Positions 1 to 12,100 of a DNA stretch of 64,000 nt are shown here, piece by piece (position 1 is the stretch's first letter; the number at the start of each line of letters is the position of its first letter). The notes beneath the pieces are model-generated. The model saw only the letters and a list, made by a program, of their open reading frames with translations, was not told the DNA's origin and ran no database searches. The DNA lies in assembly GCA_000708835.1 (NCBI GenBank), contig DF237282.1, forward strand, positions 1 to 64,000. Direction: 5' to 3'. A program made the position numbers and the translations under genes. This DNA comes from Klebsormidium nitens (lineage: Eukaryota; Streptophyta; Klebsormidiophyceae; Klebsormidiales; Klebsormidiaceae).

Positions 1-52
1 TTTCTAACAATCCCCGCGAGGGGCTCGGAAAGCTAGCGCCGTTACACATGCC

Positions 53-332
53 GTCAACCACGCGTTAACCGTTGTCTGGTTGACCCTCAACCGGGCTTGC
101 CCCGGTTGACGGTCAACCGTGCTCTGGTTGAAGAATCCGTCAACCAGACCTGCCCCGGTTGACGATCAACCGATCATGGTTGACGTCAACTAGTCCTGGC
201 TAAGAGCTCTCAACCAGGCCCTGCCCGGTTGATGGTCAACCAGACCTCGGTTGAGGCCCGTCAACCAGGCCGGGTCTGGTTGGCGCCTGGAAGACCTCGG
301 TTGGGCCCTGGTTGAGGGTCCTGGTTGAGTGC
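53..332. repeat. TTGAC/GTCAA-rich palindromic repeat cluster
   Basis: About 280 bp built from imperfect, alternating copies of GGTTGA and TCAACC, many arranged as short palindromes such as GGTTGACGGTCAACC. The spacers also recur (variants of CAGACCTGCCCC and AGACCTCGG). The core TTGAC appears many times on both strands; in plants TTGAC[C/T] is the WRKY W-box. Whether this is a regulatory cluster or a simple repeat cannot be told from sequence alone. No reading frame of interest crosses it. Confidence 0.6.
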
Positions 333-965
333 GAAAGTGCCTTGTAATACCGTGCATGTGATATCATGCATAACCGTATCTTTCAACTGATTCGGAAGTT
401 CAAAGCGTACAAACCAACATTCAACGGGGAGTCGGATGAGAAGCTAGAACCCTACTAGTCTAGAAATGATGCTCTGCTTGTCGTCCGGTCTCATGTACGT
501 ACAGTACAAGACATTCTGGCAGCTCACATAATGAGGGAGACTCAGTGGACCATTCCCGACGATCGGACAGCGTGAAATCCTGGCCGGGCTGGCATGCAAA
601 CTTTCTCTGATTGATGCGGCTAGCTTTAAATCCACATGCAGCTTCTATTGCAGTGAATTGAATCTGTTGGACCGTTCGATCCAATAGGACGGAGCGTTCT
701 GACCATTGAATTGACCGCTTGTTCTGACCGTCTAGAGCTCATCCTGCGATGACTTTCAGACCTTGCCTCCGGAAAAATGCGTTTCGTGGATCCGGAGCTT
801 GCGTCATTGGGACGCAAGCGCGCCTGCCCTTTTCTGGGAAACTTTATTAGGCGCTCTGCCATGTACTTGGAAGACCTTGTCAGGCTACGTACGCTCAAAT
901 GGGACAAACACATGACTCTACAGGTACTGTACACGCTTTTGCTTTCCAATCAGAACCAACCAGAT
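333..965. other. Intergenic, no gene seen
   Basis: AT-richer sequence downstream of the Sel1-repeat gene, which ends at 966 on the minus strand. Several short overlapping reading frames are present, but none shows biased codon use, a domain or splice-supported continuation. It probably contains the 3' UTR of the Sel1 gene. Confidence 0.5.
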
Positions 966-3900
966 TTAAAATGTATTTTCCTCTGGACTGTTTGAGTCCA
1001 CTCCCGCGGCAAATGGCGCCGCGCTGCTGCTCGCAATCTGCCTATACAATCGTTGCGCCCATTCGACGTCGCTCACAACGCCAGTCCGGGCATCATCGAA
1101 ACAATCAATCGCCGTCGAATCGCGCGTGTCCGCCGCCATCCGGAACAGCCGCGTCGCCTCCTCAACATTCCGGTCGACTCCCACCCCGTAATAATAACAC
1201 AGCCCGAGGCAAGCTACACCGCCCGGCTCCCCCGCGCTGGCCGCCGCCTGGTAAAACGCCACCCCCCGCTCGACGTCCCTCTCCACCCCGACCCCCATCA
1301 CGTAGCAGTCCCCCAGTTTCACCTGCGCGCGCGCACAGCCCCGGTCGCTCGCTTCCCGGTACAGCTCGGCGGCCTTGACGAGGTCCCGCTCGACCCCCTC
1401 CCCGCGCGCATGGCATTCACCCAAACGCGCGAGCGCCAGCGCGTGCCCCTGGTCGGCCGCGCGCGCAAACCACTCCACCGCAGTTTGGCAGCACCAGTCG
1501 ACTCCCGCGCCTCGGGAGTAGCACCACCCGAGCCCCGCCTGCCCCTCCCCGTTACCTTGCTCGGCCGCGAGGCGGTACAATTCCGCAGCCCGCTCTAGTT
1601 TCTTCTCGACCCCGGACCCGTCCCTGTAGCAACCCCCGAGCGCGGCCTGCGCTGCGGCGCTCCCCTTTGCGGACGCGGACTCGAGCAACCGGATCCCGAG
1701 CGCCGGGTTCCGGTCCACGCCCCACCCGTTCAAGTAACACTCACCCAGGCTCGCCTGACCGGCGGACTCGCCCAATTCGGCCGCATGCCGGAAAAGGTCG
1801 ACTGCGCGCGCGGGGTCCCGGGTGACGCCAAACCCCGCGAACACGCAGTGCCCCAAATTGACGAGCGCGGCCGCGCTGCCGCGGTCCGCCGCCCGCTCAT
1901 AGAACTGGATTGCCTGGCCGTAGTCTTGGCCGACGCCCCGCCCGCTTTGGTAGCAGAGCCCCAGGCCCAGAAGCGCGGTCGGGTGATTTTGCTCCGCGGC
2001 CTGGCGGTACATTTCGGCGCCCCAGGTTTTGCGCGACGCCGTCCCCGCGCTGAAAGCAGAGCCCGAGGCTGACCTGCGCACGAAATTATGATAAGCAAGT
2101 GGTGTGTTACGATTCCTGCAGATTGTACCCGATATCAAGCGAGCATAGCACACGTGAATGGACCCGCTACCTAGATGGCCAGGCTGCGTTGTGTCAAGTA
2201 CTGCTGCCATCAATCAACCCGACTTGTGGCGACCAGAAGAGTCGCACTGCCCGTTCCTTGTCGCCTCTTTGCGGTTGCACTCTGGCTCCGTCTCAGTACT
2301 AGTTGTCCCCTTCTGGCCTCCTGTTTCCGACTCTCGTCTTTTAAGGAATTGATGAGTATGGCAATCCCTGATCAGAAGTCGCACCTTCTTAGTGTCGTGG
2401 CCTGAAGCTGACGACGAGTCTCAACAGACTTCCAGCAGATTGTCCGTCTTGAGAAGACACCAAGGGGATTATCTGAGAGTCTTGGGTAGGCAAAGGTCGC
2501 GAAGAAAAGGACGTGCGACTGAGTTTACGGGGAAAAAGAATGGATTGATCCCTAGCAAACTCGGAGTCTAACTCGTACGGTATAGCGATATTGGGCTGAA
2601 ACACGTCGACTCTCGACGTGATTCAAATAGTTGATTGTCCGTTCACATTCATCTCAATGTCCTCGAAGACGTGCTTTGGCGACCTCACTGGTGATCAGAG
2701 TACGGCTATGGAAGCCAGTCCTCAAGTGGGAAACGGTGGCAAACTGATCCGTAAGAAAGGGCAATCTGCTCGTAGCAGGCCTTTCAAGAATTGCGAGTCG
2801 ATTGTGTCTCCATCAGATTGACTACATCAAGCTCTGACTTGGCAGATGTAGTATCAAAAGCATCAAAAGGAGTACTATGATTTAGCTCACAATCTTTGAC
2901 GTTCTGCGTAGGTCTGGTTAGTCTCTGAGCTAGTTTAGACGGATTTGCACCTACTCAACACAGAGCATCAGCTCGATTCAGCAAATATATCACAATTTCC
3001 CAAGACAAATTGCAAGATTGACTTATTTCCGCGCTCCCTCACCTGTGCGGTTGCCTGCCCGTGAGCTGCCGCTGCAGCATAGAGCATGGCTGCGCGCACC
3101 ACGTCTTTCTCGACCCCCTCTCCCCGGTGGAAGCACACCCCCAAGCTAAGCTGCGCGCCCGGATGATCCCTCTCCGCAGCCTGCCTGTACAACTCCGCCG
3201 CAATCCTCATATCCTTTTCCACGCCTAACCCCCGCGAGTAACACAACCCCAGATTGAACAGACCCAATGCATAGCCCTTCCCTGCGGCCCCCCGGAACAA
3301 CTCGACCGCTCTGGGGGGGTCATTTGTCTGCCCCCGCCCGAGCAAAAGGCACACCCCCAGATTGACGAGCGCCGCGGGGTGGCCCTGCTTTGCGGCGTCC
3401 TCGAATAATGCAGCCGCGCGCGAGAGGTCCTTGGGCGTCCCGAGGCCCCTTTGATAGCACAGCCCAAGATTCACCTGCGGGGTAGTGGACTGTGTCAGCA
3501 GGCCTGCGCTCGAAAGCACAACTGGTGCGAGGTTCAAACAGCGCATGCACTTGATGGAATCTGGAGGAAGACAGCATGTGATTCATGCTCTGCAAACCAG
3601 AAGTTGATGTTAGTCAAGCCCTGACGTTATGCTTCTGTAATAAACACATTTCAACAAGCATTCCTTCCTTTCCTATGCAACAGGAGCTGGTGTTGGCTTG
3701 AGGTTGATTGAGGCCATGTGCGGGGCTGAGCAGCGCTCGAAACAAATCAAGGAAACACTATGAAGAATCAGGAAGATAGAGAAAGGGAAACGAAGAGAGA
3801 GAAGGGGCATAGAGAGGAGTAAGGGTGACTAGAGAGAGGGGGAGAAAGTGACCCCTGAGCTGAAACGCCTAACCCACTCAACCCATCAGCTAACCTCACA

Positions 3901-4512
3901 AGGCAGATTTGCCCCCACCTGTGCGGCAGCGCTTCCCTGTTGCACCGCCGCGCGGTATAGACAGAGCGCCTTTTGCAGGTTGCGCTGCACGCCCCTTCCC
4001 AGTTGATAGCAAGACCCGAGGCACGCCTGCGCCGAGGGATCCCCCTCGTCGGCCGCCCTCTGAAACAGCTGCGCCGCGTGCGCCTCATCTTGTTCGACAC
4101 CGCTGCCGTGAAAGTAACACCCCCCCAGCGCGACTTGCCCCGCAGCATCGCCTTTCTTTGCTGCACTATCAAACAGCCGCACGGCTTCGCATAAGTCTCT
4201 CGGGACCCCCCCTCCGGTCTGGTAGCAAACCCCCAGGCTCACTTCAGCGGGAGAGTATCCCCGCTGTGCAGCCTGCTGGAGAAGAGTCACCGCCGTTTCC
4301 CGGTCTTCAGCTGCCCCCCCACAACCACAGTAGTAGCAATGTCCCAGTTGGAATTGCCCCTCGGGGTCGCCAGCTTCAGCCGCGGTCCGAATGAATTCGA
4401 GCGCCGTTGCGTCAGACTCTCGCGGGCCCCAAGCCAAAAGGAAATGCCCCGACACATCCAAGGGGCTTCGCTGCTCTGGTGTAATGCAGCGCGCCTCCTG
4501 GTAGCTAGCCAT
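966..4512 (-). CDS. Sel1-like repeat (SLR) protein, three exons, frameshift in exon 3
   Basis: Exons on the minus strand: 4512-3919, 3474-3043 and 2073-966. The protein is almost wholly Sel1-like repeats, with units of about 36 residues and the core A..LG.CY..G.GV..D...A..L/YR.AA. Such alpha-solenoids act as protein-interaction scaffolds, for example in ER-associated degradation or signalling; the partner here is unknown. The start is the ATG at 4512, reading MASYQEAR. Both introns are phase 0 and cut the repeat at the same point, after A-Q and before V-x-L-G, with acceptors ending CAG. Joined, the exons give 2134 nt, one base off a multiple of three. The break lies near 2016-2024, where a repeat helix is short by about 5 bp (NLGR then AEMYR in another frame). 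Downstream of it some nine further units continue cleanly to a stop at 966. This could be a recent frameshift, a consensus error, or an unseen splice event. The family call is very secure; gene integrity is uncertain. Confidence 0.88.
2016..2024 (-). other. Frameshift inside a Sel1 repeat
   Basis: Exon 3 opens after its acceptor AG at 2074 with a canonical half repeat (VSLGLCFQRGDGVAQNLG). The following helix (AEMYRQAAEQ) is in a different frame. The join GGGGCGCCGAA is about 5 bp shorter than the spacing of every other unit. The frame before the break soon hits stops; the frame after it stays open to 966. Confidence 0.7.
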
Positions 4513-4526
4513 TTGAAGGAGTGGTG

Positions 4527-4786
4527 GAATCCAGCTACGACATAATGAAAGGGCTCCAATCCTCAGCACATTGTGCTGTTCAGAGGCGTTCGTAGCTTCC
4601 TTAGTGGGTCAGAAGAGGAACGAAAGGCCAGCAGGGACTCTCACTGATTTCGCAGACTTGGTGGATTTCAGCTACGACATGATTAAGGGGCTCAATTCTT
4701 AGCACATTGTGCTGCCCAGGGGTGTCTGCTTACTTGAAGTCAGTGGGCCTGAAGAGGAACGGACGGGCCAGCCGGGACTCTCACCG
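4527..4786 (-). repeat. Tandem duplication 5' of the Sel1 start
   Basis: Two diverged copies of about 122 bp (4527-4647 and 4663-4786, period about 136) share blocks such as CAGCTACGACAT, AGCACATTGTGCTG and GAAGAGGAACG. The copy next to the coding sequence runs into the region just upstream of the first ATG. On the minus strand both copies begin with GTGAGAGTCCC. It may be the Sel1 gene's 5' edge repeated outward, as seen at other exons here. Confidence 0.7.
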
Positions 4787-7700
4787 AGTCCCCCCAGCAT
4801 TTGCAATTGACTTGACTTGTGTGCTGGCAGATTGCTCTCTGGATAGACGTACATTACAAGTAAGCAATTCAGAAACATTGGGAGGGAGCTAGAACAGAAT
4901 GCATTCTAGCGCCCCTGGCCGGTGTCAGCATTCTGTGAGCCACCTCAGAACCAAAAAAACAGGTTTGGCACTAGTGTAGCTTCCCTCATACGATAAGGAA
5001 ACCGAATGGGAAGCACCTAAGTCGTGTAGCTGAGCAATGGCGCCGCCCATGCTGATGCCCATGACAGCTGTCCACCAACATTTGCAACGTTCATTTGTAA
5101 TTCAGCGCCGACCTTAGCTGCGCGAATCTTGTACAGGCGGCCACAGCTTTGCTTGAATCACCTTTCCCAATGCAATCCGTTGACTGTCTTCTGATGGGGC
5201 CCGTCAGAGTGGTACGTCCAAGCCGACGTACGACAGTTGATATCAGCAATATCGTCCACTTCTCACCACTTCTGGACCAAAATATCAGCCACGTAAGCCT
5301 TTTTTCAAGAGTTCCTCAGGCTGATTCCCAGTCCAAAAGTATAAAAAGTACTAGGCGTAGTGCTTTTAGTACTGGGCGGGTCAGGCGAATGACACTATAG
5401 ACTACCGTACGGTATTAGCTAGGGCTGCTAGCTAGCCTGCTACTACTAGGTACGTGACTTTGACTCTTCAGACTCAAAAGCCACGCTCCACACTGCAGTG
5501 CACAGTGCATAGTGCACATTGCACAGTGCCCAGTCTTGTACTTTCCGGATCTTGATGGGATCCAGTCAATTTATAGTCCTCAGAGGGGCCGGGGTTTCCG
5601 GGCAAAATCGGGCCGGCCGGGATTTGGCGACGTTCGCCCGAGAAGCTCCGGTCGGAAGCTTCCGTCGATCTTGCGTGCGCCCCCCGTGCGCCCCTGGGGG
5701 GGCGCAAGCCACGTCGGTAGTAGTCCATGGCGCTGGGCCCCAGGGCCTGGAGGTTCTAAAATCTTCCCGGGGCCACTCATTGGCCGGGCGTGGAGGGGGG
5801 GCCCCGGCGGCCCCCGGGGGGCCCCGTTTACGCCGTACTGACTCGGAGTTCCGTACTCACATTGAAGTTACTAGTCACACCTCCGAGTCGGCACCGTCCG
5901 ATGGTGTTGACACTGTTGAATAAGCCGCCGAACCCTGACACCCTGACAGACGGTCCGCAGACTCCGCACTGTCCGGACCTGGGATCGCCGGGCGGGATAC
6001 GGCAACAAAATAGCGTATCGCGGTGGTTCGGCCTCTGTCAGACTTCGGTACGTACGGTACTACGCGGACGCACGCTTCTGCCGGCCGCCGGCCTAGGGCG
6101 ACGGTTCACCTTCCCCGCCGCGGCCCGGATCGATGGCCGCCCAGGTGCTCCCCAGGTGATGCTATCCAACTTGGAGGAAAGTAAGAAAGCATCACTTCGG
6201 TCGCATTCGTTCCATTTTCCGAGCTGTCAGCGGAGACCGGACGCAGCGCCTGACGCATAAATGGGATAGTTGGCCCCACAAGGTGGGCCCCCGGTGGGCC
6301 AATTGGGCGCCCCATTGGGCGGAATTCCGCCGCACCACGTACGTACTCTCAGACATGCATCTCCGACAATCTGGACGGAATCAGCTAACATGCTGAACTT
6401 GGAAACATGCAATTTCGCTGAAGAAGTTCAGGTCACGTTCCGGTTCTTGGCAGCAGCGTTTGGTGCCGGTAGCACCCTCAAGGTACTTATTAGACGTTTC
6501 AGACGAAATCATCAGTTGCAGGCACCGGGTCGACACCGGCACGCTGCAACGTAGTAGACGCGTTTCGAGGTGGACCTTCGCAGAAATGGAACATCGTCTT
6601 GGCATATCCCCGGTTGGCTAGTAGAGTAGGTCTCAACCGCTCCTTTGCTTCATTGAACAAAGTAATGGCGGTACTGAATACATGACACAGCTTGGCAAAC
6701 GTCTAAGACCTAGTAATGGCAGCCGTACATTATTGGGTCCGGTTGGCAGCTTTGTACGATGTAGGATATTTTCAGTCCGTTCACGTGATTATGTAAATAG
6801 ATCGAACTTGGAAAGCGGAATTGTCATTAATTGCCTAGGAGCTCTTTCAATGAAACAATGAGCGGGGCTGTTGAAAGCGGGCCCGCACTAGGCTTCGACA
6901 GTGAAACTACTCAATTTCACAGAATCTGCTAATGGATTTCAACAGAAGAGAGGGGTGCACTGGCTTTACGTGCTCTTCTACGACTTGTTGACCAGGCTTC
7001 CAAGTGACGCTGACCGGCATCGCAGAAAACGAGTACACGTCTTAAAGGCTACTCGTTACTAGTAATCTAGTAAGTAGGCCATGACTCGCTACTAGTACAC
7101 GTTTCCTCCCCTGCCGGGTAGTATGCGAAACGTAATTCTCATCAACGCTCATGCAAGCTGGCAAGCCATCAAGCAGATTATAATGAAGCTGTAGACACGA
7201 ATTACCTTGAGGGATCGGTGCGTCTTTCAATCTTCTTTCAGCTGTAGACCTTTTTGCACGATTGCTTTGATTCCCTTATGTCTCCATGTTCGCTTGATAA
7301 ATTCTATCCAATTGCTAGTCCTTCCCCGGAACTTTAACAGCAAGAGGTTCTCTTAGCGTGTTGATTGGCCACGGGACACATGTCGTCGGGCCGTGATTTT
7401 AAAAATAGAAAAGGAGATCTGTTTTGACGAGAGTTAGTTTTCAGCCTGGATGGTCCGGATGATTCAAATCCAAAAGAGCTGATCCTATCAAAGGACATAC
7501 TTTTGCATGCACGTATCAGTTCTGTCTAAGGCATGTTCAATGTCCTGATATTAAATCATTAGTTGAATTCTACTCTTGCAGCTTGTTCGTCCAAATAGTT
7601 GCTGGAACGTCTTCGTAATCTCATGCAATTGATTTCTATGTCTGCGTTTATATGCATTCGAAATTGTTGCTAGCCTGGACTACGTTTTTATAATCCTGCC

Positions 7701-9156
7701 AGCTTGGTCACGTCATGTGCTCCGAGCCGACTCTGAAGGGAGGATGAATCCTGGTTCAGTGAGTTGAACACTGGGACTCTGGAAAAACAAAGTATTCTTA
7801 ATTTATGGTGGATTTATGCCGGTACTGTTTGATTGATAATGTTCAAAACTATTTTCTTTCTAGCCCTATCCGTCCATACAGTCTTCCAGGCCCTCTAGCT
7901 AAGTTTTACCTCGTTATTATAAGGAGTTTTGAGATTTATTCGAATCGAGTTTAGGAGGCCTCGACCGTCACCTCTCTGAAAGCCCCCATGTGCAGGCACG
8001 CGTGTGCCCAGCTCTCGGGACATGTTACATCCGTTTCAGTATTTACCGTCAACTCTCCCGTTCCTTTGCATGACGGGCCGCCGTGGCCGACCCCTCAATT
8101 CACTCATTAGCCCATTAGCCCAATTACCCTACGATTGGATGCAGCGAGATGGTTCATACACTCGCGGACAGGGCACTAGCTTCGATGGCGCCCTGCCCAA
8201 CGCTGCGCGGCTGTAGCTCGACCTTCAACGTAACGGTGACCGTCCAGGCTAGCTGTACATTCAATACACTGAGATCCATTGAGTGGCTTTCCGGTGCAAG
8301 AGGTACATAAATGGAATCCGATCCCATGATTGCGTAAGTCCATCATGCATAGTGCAACATGCACAGGCCACAGGCTTTAATTAGAAACTGGCCACTCACA
8401 GGTTTTATTCCTTTCCGGGACGTCGGACCTGCGAGCTGCGCGTCGTCGGACTAGTGATGCCCAATTCTGGAGACGTGAATGTACGTTCTGCCGCCATGGG
8501 CGCGGCGGCCGCGCTTTACGAGGTATATAGATCAAAACGGCGGGCCTGGCCGGGCGACGTTACAGGCACATATATGCAGCATCATGGTATACTAAGCTGG
8601 CAAGCACGGCCCGGCCAGAGTGAATCAAGTACGAACATCAACAAGCCGTCATACAGTGCGGTACAAAATCGAATACATACAGTGCGGTACAAAATTGAAT
8701 TTCAAGCTCAACAGTAAATTGTAAGCAGAGCCTAGACATAAAGTCATTTGGTTGCTTTAGTTCACTTGACTCAACACTTGTCCTTACCCCTAACAAGCCA
8801 CGTGCTATTCAACAGAAATACCGTTCAAAAACACACACGTCTACTACTGACCAAAAGTTCATTATAGCAACGCACTCGATCGTTGATCTGACCAAGCCCT
8901 GGCAGCGTCCCGCTGAATATTATCTTTAATATTAATATACTTTATGTTTTGACCGACAACTTACTCAATCATGAGCCGTGTCAAGTTCGACGTTTCATAT
9001 GGCCGCACCCGACTTTGGCACAAACTCGACAGACACTATAAAGCCGCGGCAGTGGGACGGAAAGGTAGAAGGGGTTTATATACTAGGTAGACCGACCTTC
9101 GCTTTTGCGCCCCTCTTTGACGCAGTTTGTAGGTATGATACAGATCCACGGGCGGC
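4787..9156. other. Intergenic region without a recognisable gene
   Basis: More than 4 kb in which I see no splice-supported exon, domain or RNA gene. A very GC-rich patch at about 5580-5860 produces long frames on both strands from low-complexity G/C runs. There is a short tandem motif (variants of AGTGCACA) at about 5495-5535. A 24-bp direct repeat (ATACAGTGCGGTACAAAAT core) lies at about 8650-8700. Confidence 0.5.
8650..8700. repeat. 24-bp tandem direct repeat
   Basis: Two adjacent copies of ATACAGTGCGGTACAAAAT followed by CGAAT or TGAAT, differing at one base. No associated gene. Confidence 0.7.
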
Positions 9157-12100
9157 CTATGCCAAAACGGTACTCGGCTCGCCATCCTCGTCCTCGTCGT
9201 GGGGTACGTCTTTTGGGCGAATCGCAAACCCGTAAAAGACGTAGTGAACCAGATAAAACGGGAATATAAACAGCAACAACCCGGCCACATCAAACCCGAC
9301 GTTAATCCAGAAGTAGTCGCCCCCAAACTTGTGCTTCGCGAGTTCGGTTAGGGTGCTGATTAGCGATGTGCTTATGGCGCCCGCCAACCGGGCGATGCCG
9401 AAAAGTTTGCCGAAGTTGCGGAAACCGAAGAGGCGTCCGAGGTACGCGGCCATGGCGCCGAAGAGGTACGGACGGTTCGCGGAGTAGGCGACGAATGCGA
9501 TGATCTGGCGGTATAAAAAGAGGAGGTGTTAGTGCGTTGTGAATCGCATGAAGCGAGCTTATCATGCGCGCGAAATTTTGGAGTGGTTAAGGTTCGATGT
9601 GCTGGCTGTGGGCAAGGGTCTCCCTCTAAGGACAGAGCGAACCTCCTGCAGAACACCTGGGGGCTGGAGCCTGGGTTAAGAATTAAGGGTAGGGGCTGGA
9701 TATTGACCTGAATATTTGTGCCGTTCTTCGCGGAGAAGTTTCGGGCAATTCTAAGAGCAATGACCTAACCAGAACAAACGCTTCGTACTGTCGATGGCGT
9801 TCTTCGACTCTCAGCTTTTATAAGGCAGAAGCTCTGATGCGACGCTTTGGTCGCCAGGACGAAGCATGTCGGTCCGACGGCAGCGACATCAAAGCCTGTA
9901 TCGGTGCCCCGAGGTCGCTGAAATCCACGTGAGCCTTTCGTAATCACCGCGACGTCCTTATTGGAACTTCGACTAAAATCTGCTGGAACAAATGCAGATG
10001 AAACAAGATACGGGGAAGTTTTTAAGGAAACAGGGGCTACTCGGCAACTTGAAAGATCTGGAAGGGTAAATCTCTAGCTGACGAGTGTCGTCATCGAGCA
10101 GAAGCTTGTGCGGGGTTGGACTCATCGCGCTGAATTTCGTAATTCGTACCGACCGTGCAACTGATCACAGGGAAATGAGGTCACATGCAGATGGAAAGTT
10201 ACGAGATAATATCGAAGTCGAAAGGAGCAGTGCAAAGCTCACCTGATACTTGATGGGGATCCAGTTGAGGGTTGACACGATGGAGAAGGTCTCATTCAGG
10301 ATGGCGATGAGGAAGAACGATGGCCCCAAACCCAGGTCGGTTAGCGACCAACCCACAAACGGAACCATGAGGACGCCGCCGAAGGGCAGTACGTAGTTGA
10401 ACAAGGCTGCGCCCAGGAGAAGGGAAACGGTTAGAAAGCCTCATAACGAGGTTAGAAGGGGTAGCAGACAGGGGTTCAGGAGGGTTAACGTAGGGCCAAT
10501 CGATTCTCAAAGCTAAATCTCACCGGTTACGGAAGGTTATGCCTCCCGTCAGAGGGACAACCTGATTGAGCGCACAGGATACGGTTATGAGCTGATCAAC
10601 TGTGGGACGACTGCAAACAGGCATCACAGAGCAGCCAATCACACTGAGTCTGGCAATGTAAATGTCCATACAAAGCGCACGCAAGCGCAAAAAGCGGTCA
10701 CAATTGAGGAGTCTTGAAAGGGCGCATTGTGGTACACGGCGACCGAACTCCCAAAACTTCACCTTCGCTGTCGCCCGCAAATGCCACAAGACATACTTAG
10801 CGACACACAGGTCACAACCCGTCTTTGTCTGTCGCCGCAAGCCTGCTACGCAGCGGAAATACCTCTTTCAAAGCCTGATTGTGGAAACCTCAATTCCTCA
10901 CCAGTATACGAGTTTGCCATGACGAGCGCGCTGCGCGGCGCCTGCATCTTGGCCGTGAACAGCAGCTGGTCGAAGATCGTGGCGATGTAGAAATTGACAC
11001 GTAGCACCAGGAACGCGGTGACAGCTGTCATGCTCCAGAAGATGCCCGACTTGAGCTGCTGCGTGAACTCCGTGTTGTAAATGTCCGAGTGCGGCTTGTC
11101 GCCCGTATCGTTGAGGAGAGGAACTGTGACCTCTGCGTTTACGGGGATCCCTTGCGCTTTGGCCCTCGTTACCTGCAGGGAAACACTCTGAAGCTTAGAG
11201 CTTCTACGGAGAGGGTTTGGCAGAAACGGGCCTCTGAGATGCGGCTTGTCGCCCGTATCGTTGAGGAGAAAAACTGGGGCCTCTGCGCTTACGGGGATCC
11301 TTTGCGCTTTGGCCTTCATCGCCTGCAGGAAACACTTACAAATGAAGAGCTTTCCTGCACAATATCTTGCAGACCCCATGCTCCGGTGAATGCGGCTTGT
11401 CGCCCAGATCGTTGAGAAGCGGAACTGTGGCCTCCGCGTTCACAAGAATACCTTGCGCCTTGCCCTTCATCACCTGACGAAATACGAGTTTTGAGGATAT
11501 AAGTTTTAAGCCGTTATTAGTTCAAGAGCCTCGAGATCGTGCCGTGTCGCCCAGATCGTTGACAGAGGAACCGTGGCCTCCGCGTCTACAGGAAAACCCT
11601 GCGCCTCGGCCTTCATCACCTGGGGCAAACCATAGCTTTTGAGGATTTCACTTACTAGTGGCAAGTTTGTAAGTTCCCAACTTTCAGAGACTTTGCAGCA
11701 ATCTTCTCGGTTTGAGTCTGGCGCGTTGCGCAAGTCGGTGAAGAGGAGGACTGCGGCCTCCGCCGAAGCGAGCGATCCTTCAGATTGGCTTTCATGACGT
11801 ACGCTAAAGAAAATGGTTCCAGAAGCTGAGAGTTATGAGACTGCCGCGTTTCTTCAAACCAGCACTCAAAACATGCACTTCAAGTTCTTAGAGAAGAGTC
11901 GTGGCTTCAACTTAGAAGAATGTACCCCGTGCCTTGGGCTTCACGCTGATAAGGGATTGCGTGCTACTAGCTTCATTAGGTGCACGGTCTTGGGGGTTTT
12001 GACGGCTGCGGTTGGCAATCCAAGCGCAGCAAACTGAACTCAATGGAAGAAGATCGAGGTACTGGAATATTCTCTCTCCGTAAACGGTTACCGGCTTATC

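Noticed and set aside
5512-6260. Several long overlapping frames
   Set aside because: They come from G/C-run low complexity on both strands, without splice sites, codon bias or domain.
9505-10240. Copies of the acceptor edge of SLC43 exon 8
   Set aside because: Only a weak TTCGCGGAG match near 9728 was seen; not enough to count it among the arrays.
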